Of a stretch of DNA of 55,575 nucleotides, positions 36,751 through 44,654 are shown in pieces. Location: contig JAQTWT010000014.1 in the NCBI GenBank assembly GCA_028689145.1, positions 1-55,575 on the forward strand, in the 5' to 3' direction. This DNA comes from Gallionella sp. Its GTDB lineage: Bacteria > Pseudomonadota > Gammaproteobacteria > Burkholderiales > Gallionellaceae. The notes under the pieces are model-generated. The model saw only the letters and a program-made list of their open reading frames with translations, was not told where the DNA came from and did no database searches. How positions within the stretch are numbered: the stretch's first letter is position 1; every line of letters starts with the position of its first letter. The position numbers and the translations under genes were made by a program.

Positions 36751-39669
36751 ATGCGCTCCCCGATGAATATTGCAACCCACTCACTGACGGCAAATTTTGA
36801 AGACTTGCTGAAAAAAACGCTGAACTGCAGCCGCTATGCCAGACACCTGCTGGAAATTGACCGTCCGCTGCTGGATTGGTTGCAGGCCAATTACACCTCG
36901 CCATGCAGCCGCGCGGAAATGCAGGCGCTGTTGCTCCAGTCCGCTCCCTCTCCCCAACCCTCCCCCGCAAGCGGGGGAGGGAGCAATCGAGTCGCTACCG
37001 CGACAGACTTGTTTGATTCGGAGGCTTCTTTGGCTCGCGCCGTACGCCGCTTGCGCAAGCAGGTGATGGTCAAACTGATCCTGCGCGACCTCAACGGTCT
37101 GGCCGATTTGAATGAGGTAATGCTGGCAATGACCGCGCTGGCGGAAATATGCGTGCAACAGGCGCAGTCCTGTCTGATGCAAACCTTGCAAACGCAATTT
37201 GGCATCCCTCTGGGTGAAACCAGTGGGACGGCGCAGGAACTGCTCATCATCGGTATGGGCAAGCTGGGCGGTTGCGAACTGAATGTTTCTTCCGATATTG
37301 ACCTGATTTTCGTCTATCCGGAAGACGGCGAAACCGACGGCCCCAGAAAGCTGAGCAACCACGAGTTTTTTACCCGGCTGGGTCGCCGCCTAATCAACAT
37401 CATCAACGAACTCACCGCAGACGGCTACGTGTTCCGCGTGGACATGCGCTTGCGCCCATACGGCGACAGCGGCCCGCTGGTGACCAGCTTCGCCGCGCTG
37501 GAAGAATATCTGGTCAGCCAGGGGCGTGAATGGGAACGCTACGCATGGATCAAGGCGAGGGTGATAGCGCCGGCGCAGAGCCCTTTCCCGCTTAAAACCC
37601 CTCTCTCTAACTCTCTGGATAAAACAACTAGCCATTCGACTAGGCCGCAAGAGACCGCAGCCAAGTCGCTGGTTATCCCGCAAGCGGGAGAAAGGACAAA
37701 CGAATCGCTGCGCGAACTTCACATCAATGAACTGGCGAGCCTGACGCAACCGTTCGTGTTCCGCAAATACCTCGACTTCGGCGCAATCGACTCGATGCGC
37801 AAACTGCACGCGCAAATCCGCCAGGAAGTACAGCGCCGCGACCGGCTCAACAACATCAAACTCGGCCCCGGCGGAATACGCGAGATCGAATTCACCGCGC
37901 AGGTGTTCCAGCTGATCCGCGGCGGACGCGATGCCCAGCTGCGCATCCGCCCGACCCAGGCGACCCTGCAGCAACTCGCCCGTAACAACCAACTACCCGC
38001 AGCAGTGGTTGCCGGACTGGATGAAGCCTACGTTTTCCTGCGCAATCTGGAACACCGGCTGCAATATCTGGACGACCAGCAGACCCAGGAACTGCCGGAA
38101 AAACCCGAAGATCAGGCAATAATTGCTGAAGCCATGGGCTACCCCGATTTCGCCGCGCTGCTGGAACAGCTCGACCGCCATCGCGCGCTGGTCAGCCAGC
38201 AATTCGGGCAAATCTTCGGCGAGCAGCAGGAAGCGCAAAACGCTGCACAGTTCTGGAATGAAGGCGTGAGCGATGAAGAATTGAGTGCACACCTCGAAAG
38301 TCTGGGGTATCGCGCGGCAGCGGATACCGCACAACGCTTGCAGCAACTGCGCAACGGCAACCGCTACCGGCAGTTGCCCGATCTCAGCCGTCAACGGCTG
38401 GACAAACTGGTTCCGCAACTAGTCGCGCTGAGCGCGCAACACGGCGACCCCGATGCGACGCTGTCCAGATTGCTGGCCCTGCTGGAAGCGATCAGCCGCC
38501 GCGCCGCCTATCTCGCTTTCCTCGCCGAATACCCCCAGGCCATGCAGCGCATGGTAAGTCTGGTTGCGGCCAGCAGTTGGGCCGGCGAGTACCTGATGCA
38601 GCACCCCGCCCTGCTCGACGAATTGCTGGATTCGCGCGAAATCTACCAGCCGCCGGAATGGCCGCAAATCGATCTCGAACTGCAAAACCGCTTTGCCGAT
38701 TGTGCGGGCGACGAGGAGCGACAAATAGAGGTGCTGCACCATGTACAGCAGGAACAGATATTCCGTCTGCTGGCGATGGACCTGCAAGGTCTGTTGCCGC
38801 TGGAAAAACTCAGCGACCACCTGAGCGATCTCGCCGACATGATCCTGCGCCACATGCTGAAACTGTGCTGGAACAACGCGCGCAAAAAACACCGCGAAGA
38901 TGCGAAGTTCGCCATCATCGCGTACGGCAAATTGGGCGGCAAGGAACTCGGCTATGCCTCTGATCTTGACCTGATCTTCCTGTACGATGATGACCATCCC
39001 GATGCGCAGGAAATCTACGCGCGGTTGGGGCAGCGCATCAACTCGCTGCTGGGCAGCCACACCTCATCCGGGCGCTTGTACGAGACCGATCTGCGCCTGC
39101 GACCGAACGGCGCCAGCGGTTTGCTGGTGAGTTCCATCGCGGCCTTTGCCGAATACCAGCGCAGCCAGGCCTGGGTGTGGGAACATCAGGCACTGTCGCG
39201 CGCCCGTTTCTGTGCCGGCGATGCCGGTGTCGGCACGGCATTTGAAGATATCCGCCGCGAAGTGCTGTGCCAGCCGCGTGACTTGGCCGCATTGCGCAAA
39301 GAGATCATTGAAATGCGCCAGAAAATGCGCGACGGTCATCCCAACAATACCGAATTATTTGACATCAAGCACGACAGCGGCGGCATGGTGGACATCGAAT
39401 TCATCGTGCAGTATCTGGTGCTCGCCCATGCCCACCAGCATCCGCAACTGGCGGCGAATGTCGGCAATCTGGCCTTGCTGAAAATGGCGGCCGAATTCGG
39501 ATTGATCCGCGCCGAGCTGGCCGAAGCTAGCCGCACCCTGTATCGCCACTTGCGCCAGATACAGCACCGCATGCGGCTCAACAACCAATCGCAGTGCCGC
39601 ATTCAGCATGAAGAGATTGACACGCGCGCCAGCGGGGAACTGTGGGCGGAACTGTTCGGCAAAGCGTAG
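36751..39669 (+). CDS. glnE: Bifunctional glutamine synthetase adenylyltransferase/deadenylase with two repeat inserts
   Basis: A 972-residue GlnE, which adds or removes AMP on glutamine synthetase according to nitrogen status. The N-terminal deadenylase half has GMGKLGG at 168-174 and SDIDL at 181-185. The C-terminal adenylylase half has YGKLGGKELGYASDLDLIFLY and DLRLRPNGASGLLV. Two stretches have no family counterpart: residues ~65-85 (APSPQPSPASGGGSN...) and ~273-326, between WIKARVI and NELASLTQPFVFRKYLDFG. Both are encoded by palindromic repeats and keep frame. The stop TAG is the head of a REP-like palindrome. The start could also be the ATG at 36763. Confidence 0.95.
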   Translation: MRSPMNIATHSLTANFEDLLKKTLNCSRYARHLLEIDRPLLDWLQANYTSPCSRAEMQALLLQSAPSPQPSPASGGGSNRVATATDLFDSEASLARAVRRLRKQVMVKLILRDLNGLADLNEVMLAMTALAEICVQQAQSCLMQTLQTQFGIPLGETSGTAQELLIIGMGKLGGCELNVSSDIDLIFVYPEDGETDGPRKLSNHEFFTRLGRRLINIINELTADGYVFRVDMRLRPYGDSGPLVTSFAALEEYLVSQGREWERYAWIKARVIAPAQSPFPLKTPLSNSLDKTTSHSTRPQETAAKSLVIPQAGERTNESLRELHINELASLTQPFVFRKYLDFGAIDSMRKLHAQIRQEVQRRDRLNNIKLGPGGIREIEFTAQVFQLIRGGRDAQLRIRPTQATLQQLARNNQLPAAVVAGLDEAYVFLRNLEHRLQYLDDQQTQELPEKPEDQAIIAEAMGYPDFAALLEQLDRHRALVSQQFGQIFGEQQEAQNAAQFWNEGVSDEELSAHLESLGYRAAADTAQRLQQLRNGNRYRQLPDLSRQRLDKLVPQLVALSAQHGDPDATLSRLLALLEAISRRAAYLAFLAEYPQAMQRMVSLVAASSWAGEYLMQHPALLDELLDSREIYQPPEWPQIDLELQNRFADCAGDEERQIEVLHHVQQEQIFRLLAMDLQGLLPLEKLSDHLSDLADMILRHMLKLCWNNARKKHREDAKFAIIAYGKLGGKELGYASDLDLIFLYDDDHPDAQEIYARLGQRINSLLGSHTSSGRLYETDLRLRPNGASGLLVSSIAAFAEYQRSQAWVWEHQALSRARFCAGDAGVGTAFEDIRREVLCQPRDLAALRKEIIEMRQKMRDGHPNNTELFDIKHDSGGMVDIEFIVQYLVLAHAHQHPQLAANVGNLALLKMAAEFGLIRAELAEASRTLYRHLRQIQHRMRLNNQSQCRIQHEEIDTRASGELWAELFGKA
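36943..37005. repeat. In-frame palindromic insert 1 in glnE
   Basis: CCCTCTCCCCAACCCTCCCC then CGCAAGCGGGGGAGGGAG form a palindrome with a GCAAGC loop. It is translated as Pro/Ser/Gly-rich sequence (PSPQPSPASGGG). Confidence 0.85.
37567..37728. repeat. In-frame palindromic insert 2 in glnE
   Basis: A degenerate left arm (CCCCTCTCTCTAACTCTCTG) and the right arm ATCCCGCAAGCGGGAGAAAG followed by the tail ACGAATCGCTGCGCGAACTT. The tail also follows the palindromes at 47948-48022 and 50654-50722, so it belongs to the element. About 54 codons are added to glnE. Confidence 0.8.
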
Positions 39670-39722
39670 CGTGCGCTGCGCGCACGACATCATTCAGGAA
39701 TCGCGCACACAGCGCACGCTAC
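39666..39722. repeat. GTAG-headed inverted pair at the end of glnE
   Basis: The left unit GTAG-CGTGCGC-TGC-GCGCACG (39666 on) and a right inverted unit ending GCGCACGCTAC (39722) face each other. The left GTAG contains the glnE stop codon (39667-39669). The stem differs from the GGGGCGTAT subfamily but head and layout are the same. Confidence 0.8.
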
Positions 39723-39732
39723 ATTGCTCCAG

Positions 39733-40629
39733 TTATCCGCCCCGGCTGCGTACCGGCAGATATGCCAGCCACTGCGCACCCCAGCGGTGCAGGCTCAACC
39801 CGAGCAAAATAAACAGCGTGCCGAACCACACATGCGGCAGCACCTCCTCGTTGTTTAGACCATGCCCGAGCAACAGCGCCAGCACCGGCGTAACCAGCAT
39901 GATCAGAGAAATTCGCCCCGTCTCCATATGCTTGATCATGTAGTAATACAGCACGAATCCCAGCACCGAGCCGAACGCGCCCAGATACACAATCGCGGCC
40001 ACCGCGCGCTCGGGCATCGCCGCGGGCCAATGCCCGTCGATCAGCCACCAGACCAGAAAGAACAGCGGTACTCCCACCATCAGGGTGCCCAAGGTAGTTG
40101 CCATCGGCGGGCTGTCATCGCCGATCTTCTTGATCCAGACCAGCCCCAGCGATTGCAGCACCACCGCGACGAACAACACTGCCAGACCGGTCAGCGCGCC
40201 CTTGCCGAGACCCAGCCCGCCGTGAAACACCAGCACCAGGCCGGCCAGCCCCAGCAACATGCCCGCCAGTTTGCTCGGCGTGATCGCCTCCTCTTTCAGC
40301 CACAATGCCGCCCCCAGACTGGTGATCAGCGGGGACAACCCGAACATCACCGAGATCATGCCCGAACTGACGAACTGCGCCGACCAGTAAGTCAGCGCCA
40401 TCGCGCTGAACATACTCAGCCCGCTGGCCAGATAGCTCAGGCGTGCCCTGCGATGCAGCGGAAAACGGATACGCAACACCGCCAGCAACAGCGCGCACAA
40501 CAGCACGCCAATCAGCATGCGCGACAGCAGCGCAAAACTAAACCCGACACCGAGCGAACTCCACTTGATCGCCAGCGGTGTGGTGGACCAGATCAGGATG
40601 ACCGAAACGAATGCGGCAGGCAGCGACAT
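39733..40629 (-). CDS. EamA (drug/metabolite transporter) family exporter
   Basis: A 298-residue protein with ten membrane helices in two EamA repeats (about 5-135 and 150-285). ALTYWSAQFVSSGMISVMFGLSPL ends the first repeat and AIVYLGAFGSVLGFVLYYYMIK starts the second half of the other. Relatives export amino acids, metabolites or nucleobases; the substrate is unknown. GGAG lies eight bases before the ATG. A terminator and a 36-codon ORF precede it on the same strand, forming an attenuator-like leader. That arrangement would fit control by an amino acid or translation state. Confidence 0.9.
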   Translation of the reverse strand: MSLPAAFVSVILIWSTTPLAIKWSSLGVGFSFALLSRMLIGVLLCALLLAVLRIRFPLHRRARLSYLASGLSMFSAMALTYWSAQFVSSGMISVMFGLSPLITSLGAALWLKEEAITPSKLAGMLLGLAGLVLVFHGGLGLGKGALTGLAVLFVAVVLQSLGLVWIKKIGDDSPPMATTLGTLMVGVPLFFLVWWLIDGHWPAAMPERAVAAIVYLGAFGSVLGFVLYYYMIKHMETGRISLIMLVTPVLALLLGHGLNNEEVLPHVWFGTLFILLGLSLHRWGAQWLAYLPVRSRGG

Positions 40630-40670
40630 AGTATTTACTCCAAACTAAAAACAGCAACGACAAGAAACAA

Positions 40671-40700
40671 AAAAGGCCACAGAAACATTCGTGGCCTTTT
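40671..40700 (-). terminator. Attenuator-like terminator upstream of the EamA gene
   Basis: Minus strand: AAAAGGCCAC-GAATGTTTCT-GTGGCCTTTTTTG. The GGCCAC/GTGGCC core extends through A-T pairs to ten pairs and is followed by a T tract. It lies about 40 bases before the EamA start and about 35 bases after the short ORF's stop. Its 5' arm (GGCCAC) can alternatively pair with GTGGCC at 40750-40745 inside the short ORF. Confidence 0.8.
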
Positions 40701-40733
40701 GGGGGAGCTGCTAACGACTACTGTACTTGAACG

Positions 40734-40844
40734 CTAACTCTCCGGGCCACCCTGCGCGAAATGCCATACCGCGCGCAGGCGCGCGATCAGGCGAACCTGA
40801 ATAAGGGAGGCTGGTGTGTGATGGAGGGTGTGCAGAGAGTTCAT
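40734..40844 (-). CDS. Candidate 36-residue leader peptide
   Basis: ATG-to-TAG frame starting MNSLHTLHHTPASLIQVRLI and ending AQGGPES. It has no ribosome-binding site, but a promoter with TTGACA and GATAAT puts +1 on the A of its ATG, so the mRNA would be leaderless there. Codons 22-30 contain CTGCGCG and CGCGCAG, which pair as a first hairpin. The end of the ORF contains GTGGCC, which can pair with the terminator's 5' arm. Thus ribosome position could choose between terminator and antiterminator. Four histidines and one tryptophan occur, but there is no run of one amino acid. It could be a chance ORF. The peptide sequence matches nothing I know. Confidence 0.5.
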   Translation of the reverse strand: MNSLHTLHHTPASLIQVRLIARLRAVWHFAQGGPES

Positions 40845-40850
40845 GGGCGG

Positions 40851-40880
40851 ATTATCAGGCGACAGAAGTGATTGTGTCAA
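40851..40880 (-). promoter_or_regulatory. Strong sigma-70-like promoter for the EamA leader
   Basis: Minus strand: perfect -35 TTGACA (40880-40875), 18-base spacer, -10 GATAAT (40856-40851). The predicted +1 is 40844, the A of the leader ATG. Just upstream, the 12-base palindrome TTGTCGCGACAA (40882-40893) sits two bases from the -35 and may be an operator shared with the divergent ABC-F gene. Confidence 0.7.
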
Positions 40881-40918
40881 ATTGTCGCGACAAATTCTGC
40901 TTTCAGAAGGCTCCCTGT

Positions 40919-40924
40919 TATCAT
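40919..40924 (+). promoter_or_regulatory. Possible -10 box of the ABC-F gene
   Basis: TATCAT seven bases before the ATG at 40931 would place +1 on that ATG. No good -35 is seen, and no ribosome-binding site precedes the start. A leaderless transcript is possible, on weak evidence. Confidence 0.3.
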
Positions 40925-40930
40925 TGCGCC

Positions 40931-42790
40931 ATGCTAAACATCCAGAATCTGACTTACCTCCAAGGCGGCATACCGCTGTTCCAGCAGGCGAATCTACAGG
41001 CGTTCGCCAACCAGCGCATCGGGCTGGTTGGCAAGAACGGCTGCGGCAAATCCACATTGTTCCGGCTAATCCGCGGCGAACTCAAACCCGACAGCGGCGA
41101 GGTTTCGCTGCAAAGCGGCAAGACTATCGCCTATGTGGAACAGGAGATCGCTAACTCCGCGCAGCCCGCGCTGGAGTTCGTGCTGGACGGCGATGTGCAG
41201 TTGCGCCAACTGGAGAAAATCCTTGCGAGGGAACAGCATGACAGCGCATGGTTCGAAGCCCAGCACCAGTTCGAGGCCATCGACGGTTACGGAGCCAAGG
41301 CGCGCGCCGCGCAATTGCTGAACGGGCTGGGCTTCGCCAGCGACTCGCTGGAACGGCCGGTGACCAGCTTCTCCGGCGGCTGGCGCATGCGCCTCAATCT
41401 GGCGCGCGCGCTGATGCACCGCGCCGACCTGTTGCTGCTCGACGAACCGACCAACCACCTCGACCTCGAAGCGATTCTGTGGCTCGAGCAATACCTGTCG
41501 CGCTATCCCGGCAGCATCCTGCTGGTGTCGCATGACCGCGAATTCCTCAACGCCACCGTCAACCGCATTGCGCATGTCCACGACCTCGTGATCGACAGCT
41601 ATGCCGGCGACTACGACGACTTCGAGCGCACCCGCGCCGAGCGCCTCGCCCAGCAAAACCAGGCCTTCGAGCGCCAACAGGAAAAGATCGCGCACATGGA
41701 AGATTTCGTGCGCCGCTTCCGCGCCCAAGCCACCAAGGCCAAACAGGCGCAGAGCCGCATCAAGGCGCTGGAGCGGCTCACCCGCATTGCCCCGGCGCAT
41801 ATCGCCGACGGCCATTTCGAACTGGAAATCGAAGCACCGGAACGCAGCCCCGACTTGCTGCTGCGTGCCGAAAACATGGGCTTCGGCTATGGCGACAAAA
41901 AAGTGTTTAGCAATATCGAGCTGGTGCTGCGTGCCGGAGCGCGCATCGCGCTGCTCGGGCCGAACGGAGCGGGCAAATCCACCCTAATCAAGCTGCTGGT
42001 CGGCGAATTGGCACCCACCTCGGGAAAACGGGAAATCACCCCGGACATCCGCATTGGCTACTTCGCCCAGCACCAGTTGGAAAACCTCGACAGCGCGGCC
42101 ACCCCGCTGCAGCATATGGAACGGCTCGCACCGAAGGAAACCGCGCTGACGCTGCGCACCTTCCTCGGCCGCTTCGGCTTGGCCGGCAACGACGAAGACC
42201 GTCCGGTGGCAAGTTTCTCCGGCGGCGAAAAAAGCCGCCTAGCGCTCGCGCTGCTGGCCTGGCAAAAGCCGCATCTATTATTACTCGACGAACCGACCAA
42301 CCACCTCGATTTGGACATGCGCGACGCGCTCACCCTCGCGCTAGAGGAATACACCGGCGCGGTGGTGCTGGTGTCCCACGACCGGAGTTTAATTCGCGCC
42401 GTGGCCGACGAGCTGTGGCTGGTTGCCGACGGCAATGCCAAACTGTTCGACGGCGACCTGGAAGACTACAAAAACTGGATCGAAGCGCGCCGCCCGCGCG
42501 AAACGGCGCAAGCCAAACCGGAAAAACCGCTGCAAAAAACCGCACCCAAGCCCAACCGCAAGGCGCTGCAATCCAAACAGACCAAACTCGAAACCGAACT
42601 GAACAAGGCGCAAACCGAACTGAGCGAAATCAACCGCCAGCTCGGCGACCCGTCCACCTATAGCGAATGCAGCAGCGACTTCATCACCGACCTGAACGTC
42701 CGGCGCGAAAAACTGGAAAGCAAAGTCGAGGTACTGGAAGAAAGCTGGCTGGAGCTGGAGATAAATCTGGAAGAAGCAGCGTCAACATAA
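40931..42790 (+). CDS. ABC-F family ATPase (YheS/Uup-type)
   Basis: A 619-residue protein with two ABC domains and no membrane part. Walker A sites are GKNGCGKSTL and GPNGAGKSTLIKLL, signatures FSGGWRMRLNLARAL and FSGGEKSRLALALLAW, and Walker B DLLLLDEPTNHLDL and LLLLDEPTNHLDLDM. The linker between the domains (about residues 225-300) is helical and charged, as expected for the P-site tRNA-interaction motif. A C-terminal coiled coil (about 545-615) follows. ABC-F proteins act on the ribosome to relieve stalls. I chose the ATG at 40931 (MLNIQNLTYLQGG); the longer frame crosses the divergent promoter. Divergent orientation to the attenuated EamA gene is noteworthy. Confidence 0.93.
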   Translation: MLNIQNLTYLQGGIPLFQQANLQAFANQRIGLVGKNGCGKSTLFRLIRGELKPDSGEVSLQSGKTIAYVEQEIANSAQPALEFVLDGDVQLRQLEKILAREQHDSAWFEAQHQFEAIDGYGAKARAAQLLNGLGFASDSLERPVTSFSGGWRMRLNLARALMHRADLLLLDEPTNHLDLEAILWLEQYLSRYPGSILLVSHDREFLNATVNRIAHVHDLVIDSYAGDYDDFERTRAERLAQQNQAFERQQEKIAHMEDFVRRFRAQATKAKQAQSRIKALERLTRIAPAHIADGHFELEIEAPERSPDLLLRAENMGFGYGDKKVFSNIELVLRAGARIALLGPNGAGKSTLIKLLVGELAPTSGKREITPDIRIGYFAQHQLENLDSAATPLQHMERLAPKETALTLRTFLGRFGLAGNDEDRPVASFSGGEKSRLALALLAWQKPHLLLLDEPTNHLDLDMRDALTLALEEYTGAVVLVSHDRSLIRAVADELWLVADGNAKLFDGDLEDYKNWIEARRPRETAQAKPEKPLQKTAPKPNRKALQSKQTKLETELNKAQTELSEINRQLGDPSTYSECSSDFITDLNVRREKLESKVEVLEESWLELEINLEEAAST

Positions 42791-42951
42791 TACTAAGACC
42801 TTCCGCTTCCAGTCAGTTTTCAACTATGACGGGCCGCTCCCGACACAAACCGGATGCTCTCGCTCTGTAAGAAAAATCCATAGGACCCGAAAAATTTTCT
42901 GTTTAAAATTTATGCAATATCGCGGTCAAATTTTCCTACACAAGCCTCATT

Positions 42952-43491
42952 TCAAACATAAAACATTTTTTTTACCATATCTTTTATCTTTGCAGCCACT
43001 ACAGGCAGAGGGCTATTCAAATACGCCACAAGCCTTACAGCAAACAGTTTTCTCTCGCCATACCATCCTAAGACAATCGGTACTCCATAACCGCAGGATG
43101 ATTGCACTTTGCATATTTTCAATAGGAATATCTGCCGCACTTTCGTTATATCTATGCCATCCCAGTGAGCGAACAGCACATCGAATCCAGCATCGCTGGG
43201 CTTCATAATTTCCCCGATACAAAATAGCCGGAGAATAAGCGGTGTTGCGTCGAACGAGCAGAACATCACTGTCACAGGGGAGCCTTCAGCAATATCCTCT
43301 GCAGTCCGGTTGTTGCTTCCGTAAAGATCAAGGTATGCCAGCATATCTGCTCCCAGAATGCATAGCGGGATACCCCCCTTTGGAGATATGTTCACATTGC
43401 GTCCGCCCGCACAGGAACCGATGAAGAACATCTTCTGGGCACGAATGAAGTCGATATGCTTCTGCGTCAGAGAATCAAAATAGATCGCCAT
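42952..43491 (-). CDS. Pyridoxamine 5'-phosphate oxidase-like flavin-binding protein
   Basis: A 179-residue split-barrel protein. IDFIRAQKMFFIGSCAGGRNVNISPKGG and LAYLDLYGSNNRTAEDI, then SPVTVMFCSFDATPLILRLFCIGE, are hallmarks of the PNPOx-like FMN/F420 family. VQSSCGYGVPIVLGWYGERK is the usual near-C-terminal motif. After it the family normally continues with an acidic, Lys-rich helix. Here the last ~30 residues (FAVRLVAYLNSPLPVVAAKI...) look different, perhaps through an old frameshift. The substrate is unknown. The gene and its surroundings are AT-richer than the neighbours. Confidence 0.75.
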   Translation of the reverse strand: MAIYFDSLTQKHIDFIRAQKMFFIGSCAGGRNVNISPKGGIPLCILGADMLAYLDLYGSNNRTAEDIAEGSPVTVMFCSFDATPLILRLFCIGEIMKPSDAGFDVLFAHWDGIDITKVRQIFLLKICKVQSSCGYGVPIVLGWYGERKLFAVRLVAYLNSPLPVVAAKIKDMVKKMFYV

Positions 43492-43516
43492 TGGTTAGTA
43501 ATAGTTTGTTAGTAAA

Positions 43517-43639
43517 TTATAATAATCTCTGGTAACACTTATTAAGCGCAACAATCGAGGCGGCTAGATAGTTAAGGGCAATAAAGCGACTGCTTCTGGC
43601 AGCACATTCCCACCATTCACCAGTATCTGCTTGTGGCAT
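43517..43639 (-). CDS. Possible 40-residue hypothetical peptide
   Basis: An ATG frame starting MPQADTGEWWECAARSSRFI lies in an otherwise empty 204-base gap. The Trp-Trp-Glu-Cys segment is more protein-like than typical chance translation, but I see no ribosome-binding site. It could be a remnant. The rest of 43492-43695 holds nothing I recognise. Confidence 0.2.
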   Translation of the reverse strand: MPQADTGEWWECAARSSRFIALNYLAASIVALNKCYQRLL

Positions 43640-43695
43640 TTCGATTTTTCGTTGATTACTCCATCCTGCCGATCCAACCTTGCTTACAGCCTTCC

Positions 43696-44634
43696 CTACA
43701 CAATGCGGTTGCGCGACTTACCCGCATAAAACGCCTCGATATTGCACACCACTTCCTCGGCCAAACGCACCAATGATTGCTGGCTGGCCCATGCGACGTG
43801 CGGCGTAATAATGCAGTTCGGCCCGGCCATTTCCAGCAGCGGGTTGCCGGAGCGCGGTGGTTCGTTGGTCAGCACGTCTACTCCGGCAGCGGCGATGCAG
43901 CCTTCGCGCAGGGCTTGCGCCAGCGCGGCTTCATCCACCACACCGCCGCGCGCGACATTGAGGAGGATGGCAGACGATTTCATTATGCGCAATTCCGGTT
44001 CGGCGATGAGGGAAGTTGTTTCCGGCGTGAGCGGACAATGCAGCGTGACAACATCGGCTTCGGCCAGCATCTGCTCGAACGGCACCCGCCCGGCCCGAAT
44101 CGTCGGCGCGTTTTTACGTTCCGCCACCAACACTTTCATGCCGAAGGCTTCCGCGATGCGCGCCACGGCTTTGCCGATGTCGCCGAAGCCGAAGATCCCA
44201 AGAATGCCGCCATGCAGGTCGTTCATGGGGTGGTTGAGCAATGCGAAATGTTCCGAGCGCTGCCATGCTCCGGCGAGAATATCGGCGTGGTAACCGGGTA
44301 TCTGTCGCCGCAACGCCAGCAGTAAAGCGAAGGTGTGTTCCGCCACCGAATGGGTGGAATAGCCGCTGACGTTGCACACGGCGATACCGTGCGCGCGACA
44401 ATAATCCAGATCGACATTGTTGGTGCCGGTGGCCGCCACGGCAATGAGTTTGAGTTTGGGCAAGTGCGCCAGCGAGACGGCCCGCAGCGGCACCTTGTTG
44501 GTAATCGCCACTTCCGCATCTTCGAGGCATTCCAACAACCGTTCCGGCGGCGTGGATTCATGTTCCCGCCATTGCAGCGGCAACGCGGGAGTGCGCATCG
44601 CGACCGGCAGCGTGCCGCGGTCGAGAAACACCAT
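43696..44634 (-). CDS. D-2-hydroxyacid dehydrogenase (glycerate dehydrogenase/hydroxypyruvate reductase-like)
   Basis: A ~312-residue NAD-dependent dehydrogenase, using the ATG at 44634 (MVFLDRGTLP). A TTG five codons upstream is also possible. The NAD-binding motif is GILGIFGFGDIGKAVARIAEAFGMKV. Catalytic Arg is in LLNVARGGVVDEAAL, and the His pair is in CIITPHVAWAS. Closest type by length and N-terminus is HprA-like glycerate dehydrogenase. With gph in the window, glycolate/glycerate recycling is conceivable. It follows the REC-TPR gene by 20 bases. Confidence 0.85.
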   Translation of the reverse strand: MVFLDRGTLPVAMRTPALPLQWREHESTPPERLLECLEDAEVAITNKVPLRAVSLAHLPKLKLIAVAATGTNNVDLDYCRAHGIAVCNVSGYSTHSVAEHTFALLLALRRQIPGYHADILAGAWQRSEHFALLNHPMNDLHGGILGIFGFGDIGKAVARIAEAFGMKVLVAERKNAPTIRAGRVPFEQMLAEADVVTLHCPLTPETTSLIAEPELRIMKSSAILLNVARGGVVDEAALAQALREGCIAAAGVDVLTNEPPRSGNPLLEMAGPNCIITPHVAWASQQSLVRLAEEVVCNIEAFYAGKSRNRIV

Positions 44635-44654
44635 GCGGGAAGCATTCAATCTGC

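Noticed and set aside
40845..41057. N-terminal extension of the 36-codon leader ORF
   Set aside because: The extra codons run back through the divergent promoter into the ABC-F gene and show no protein-like character. The promoter position supports starting at 40844.
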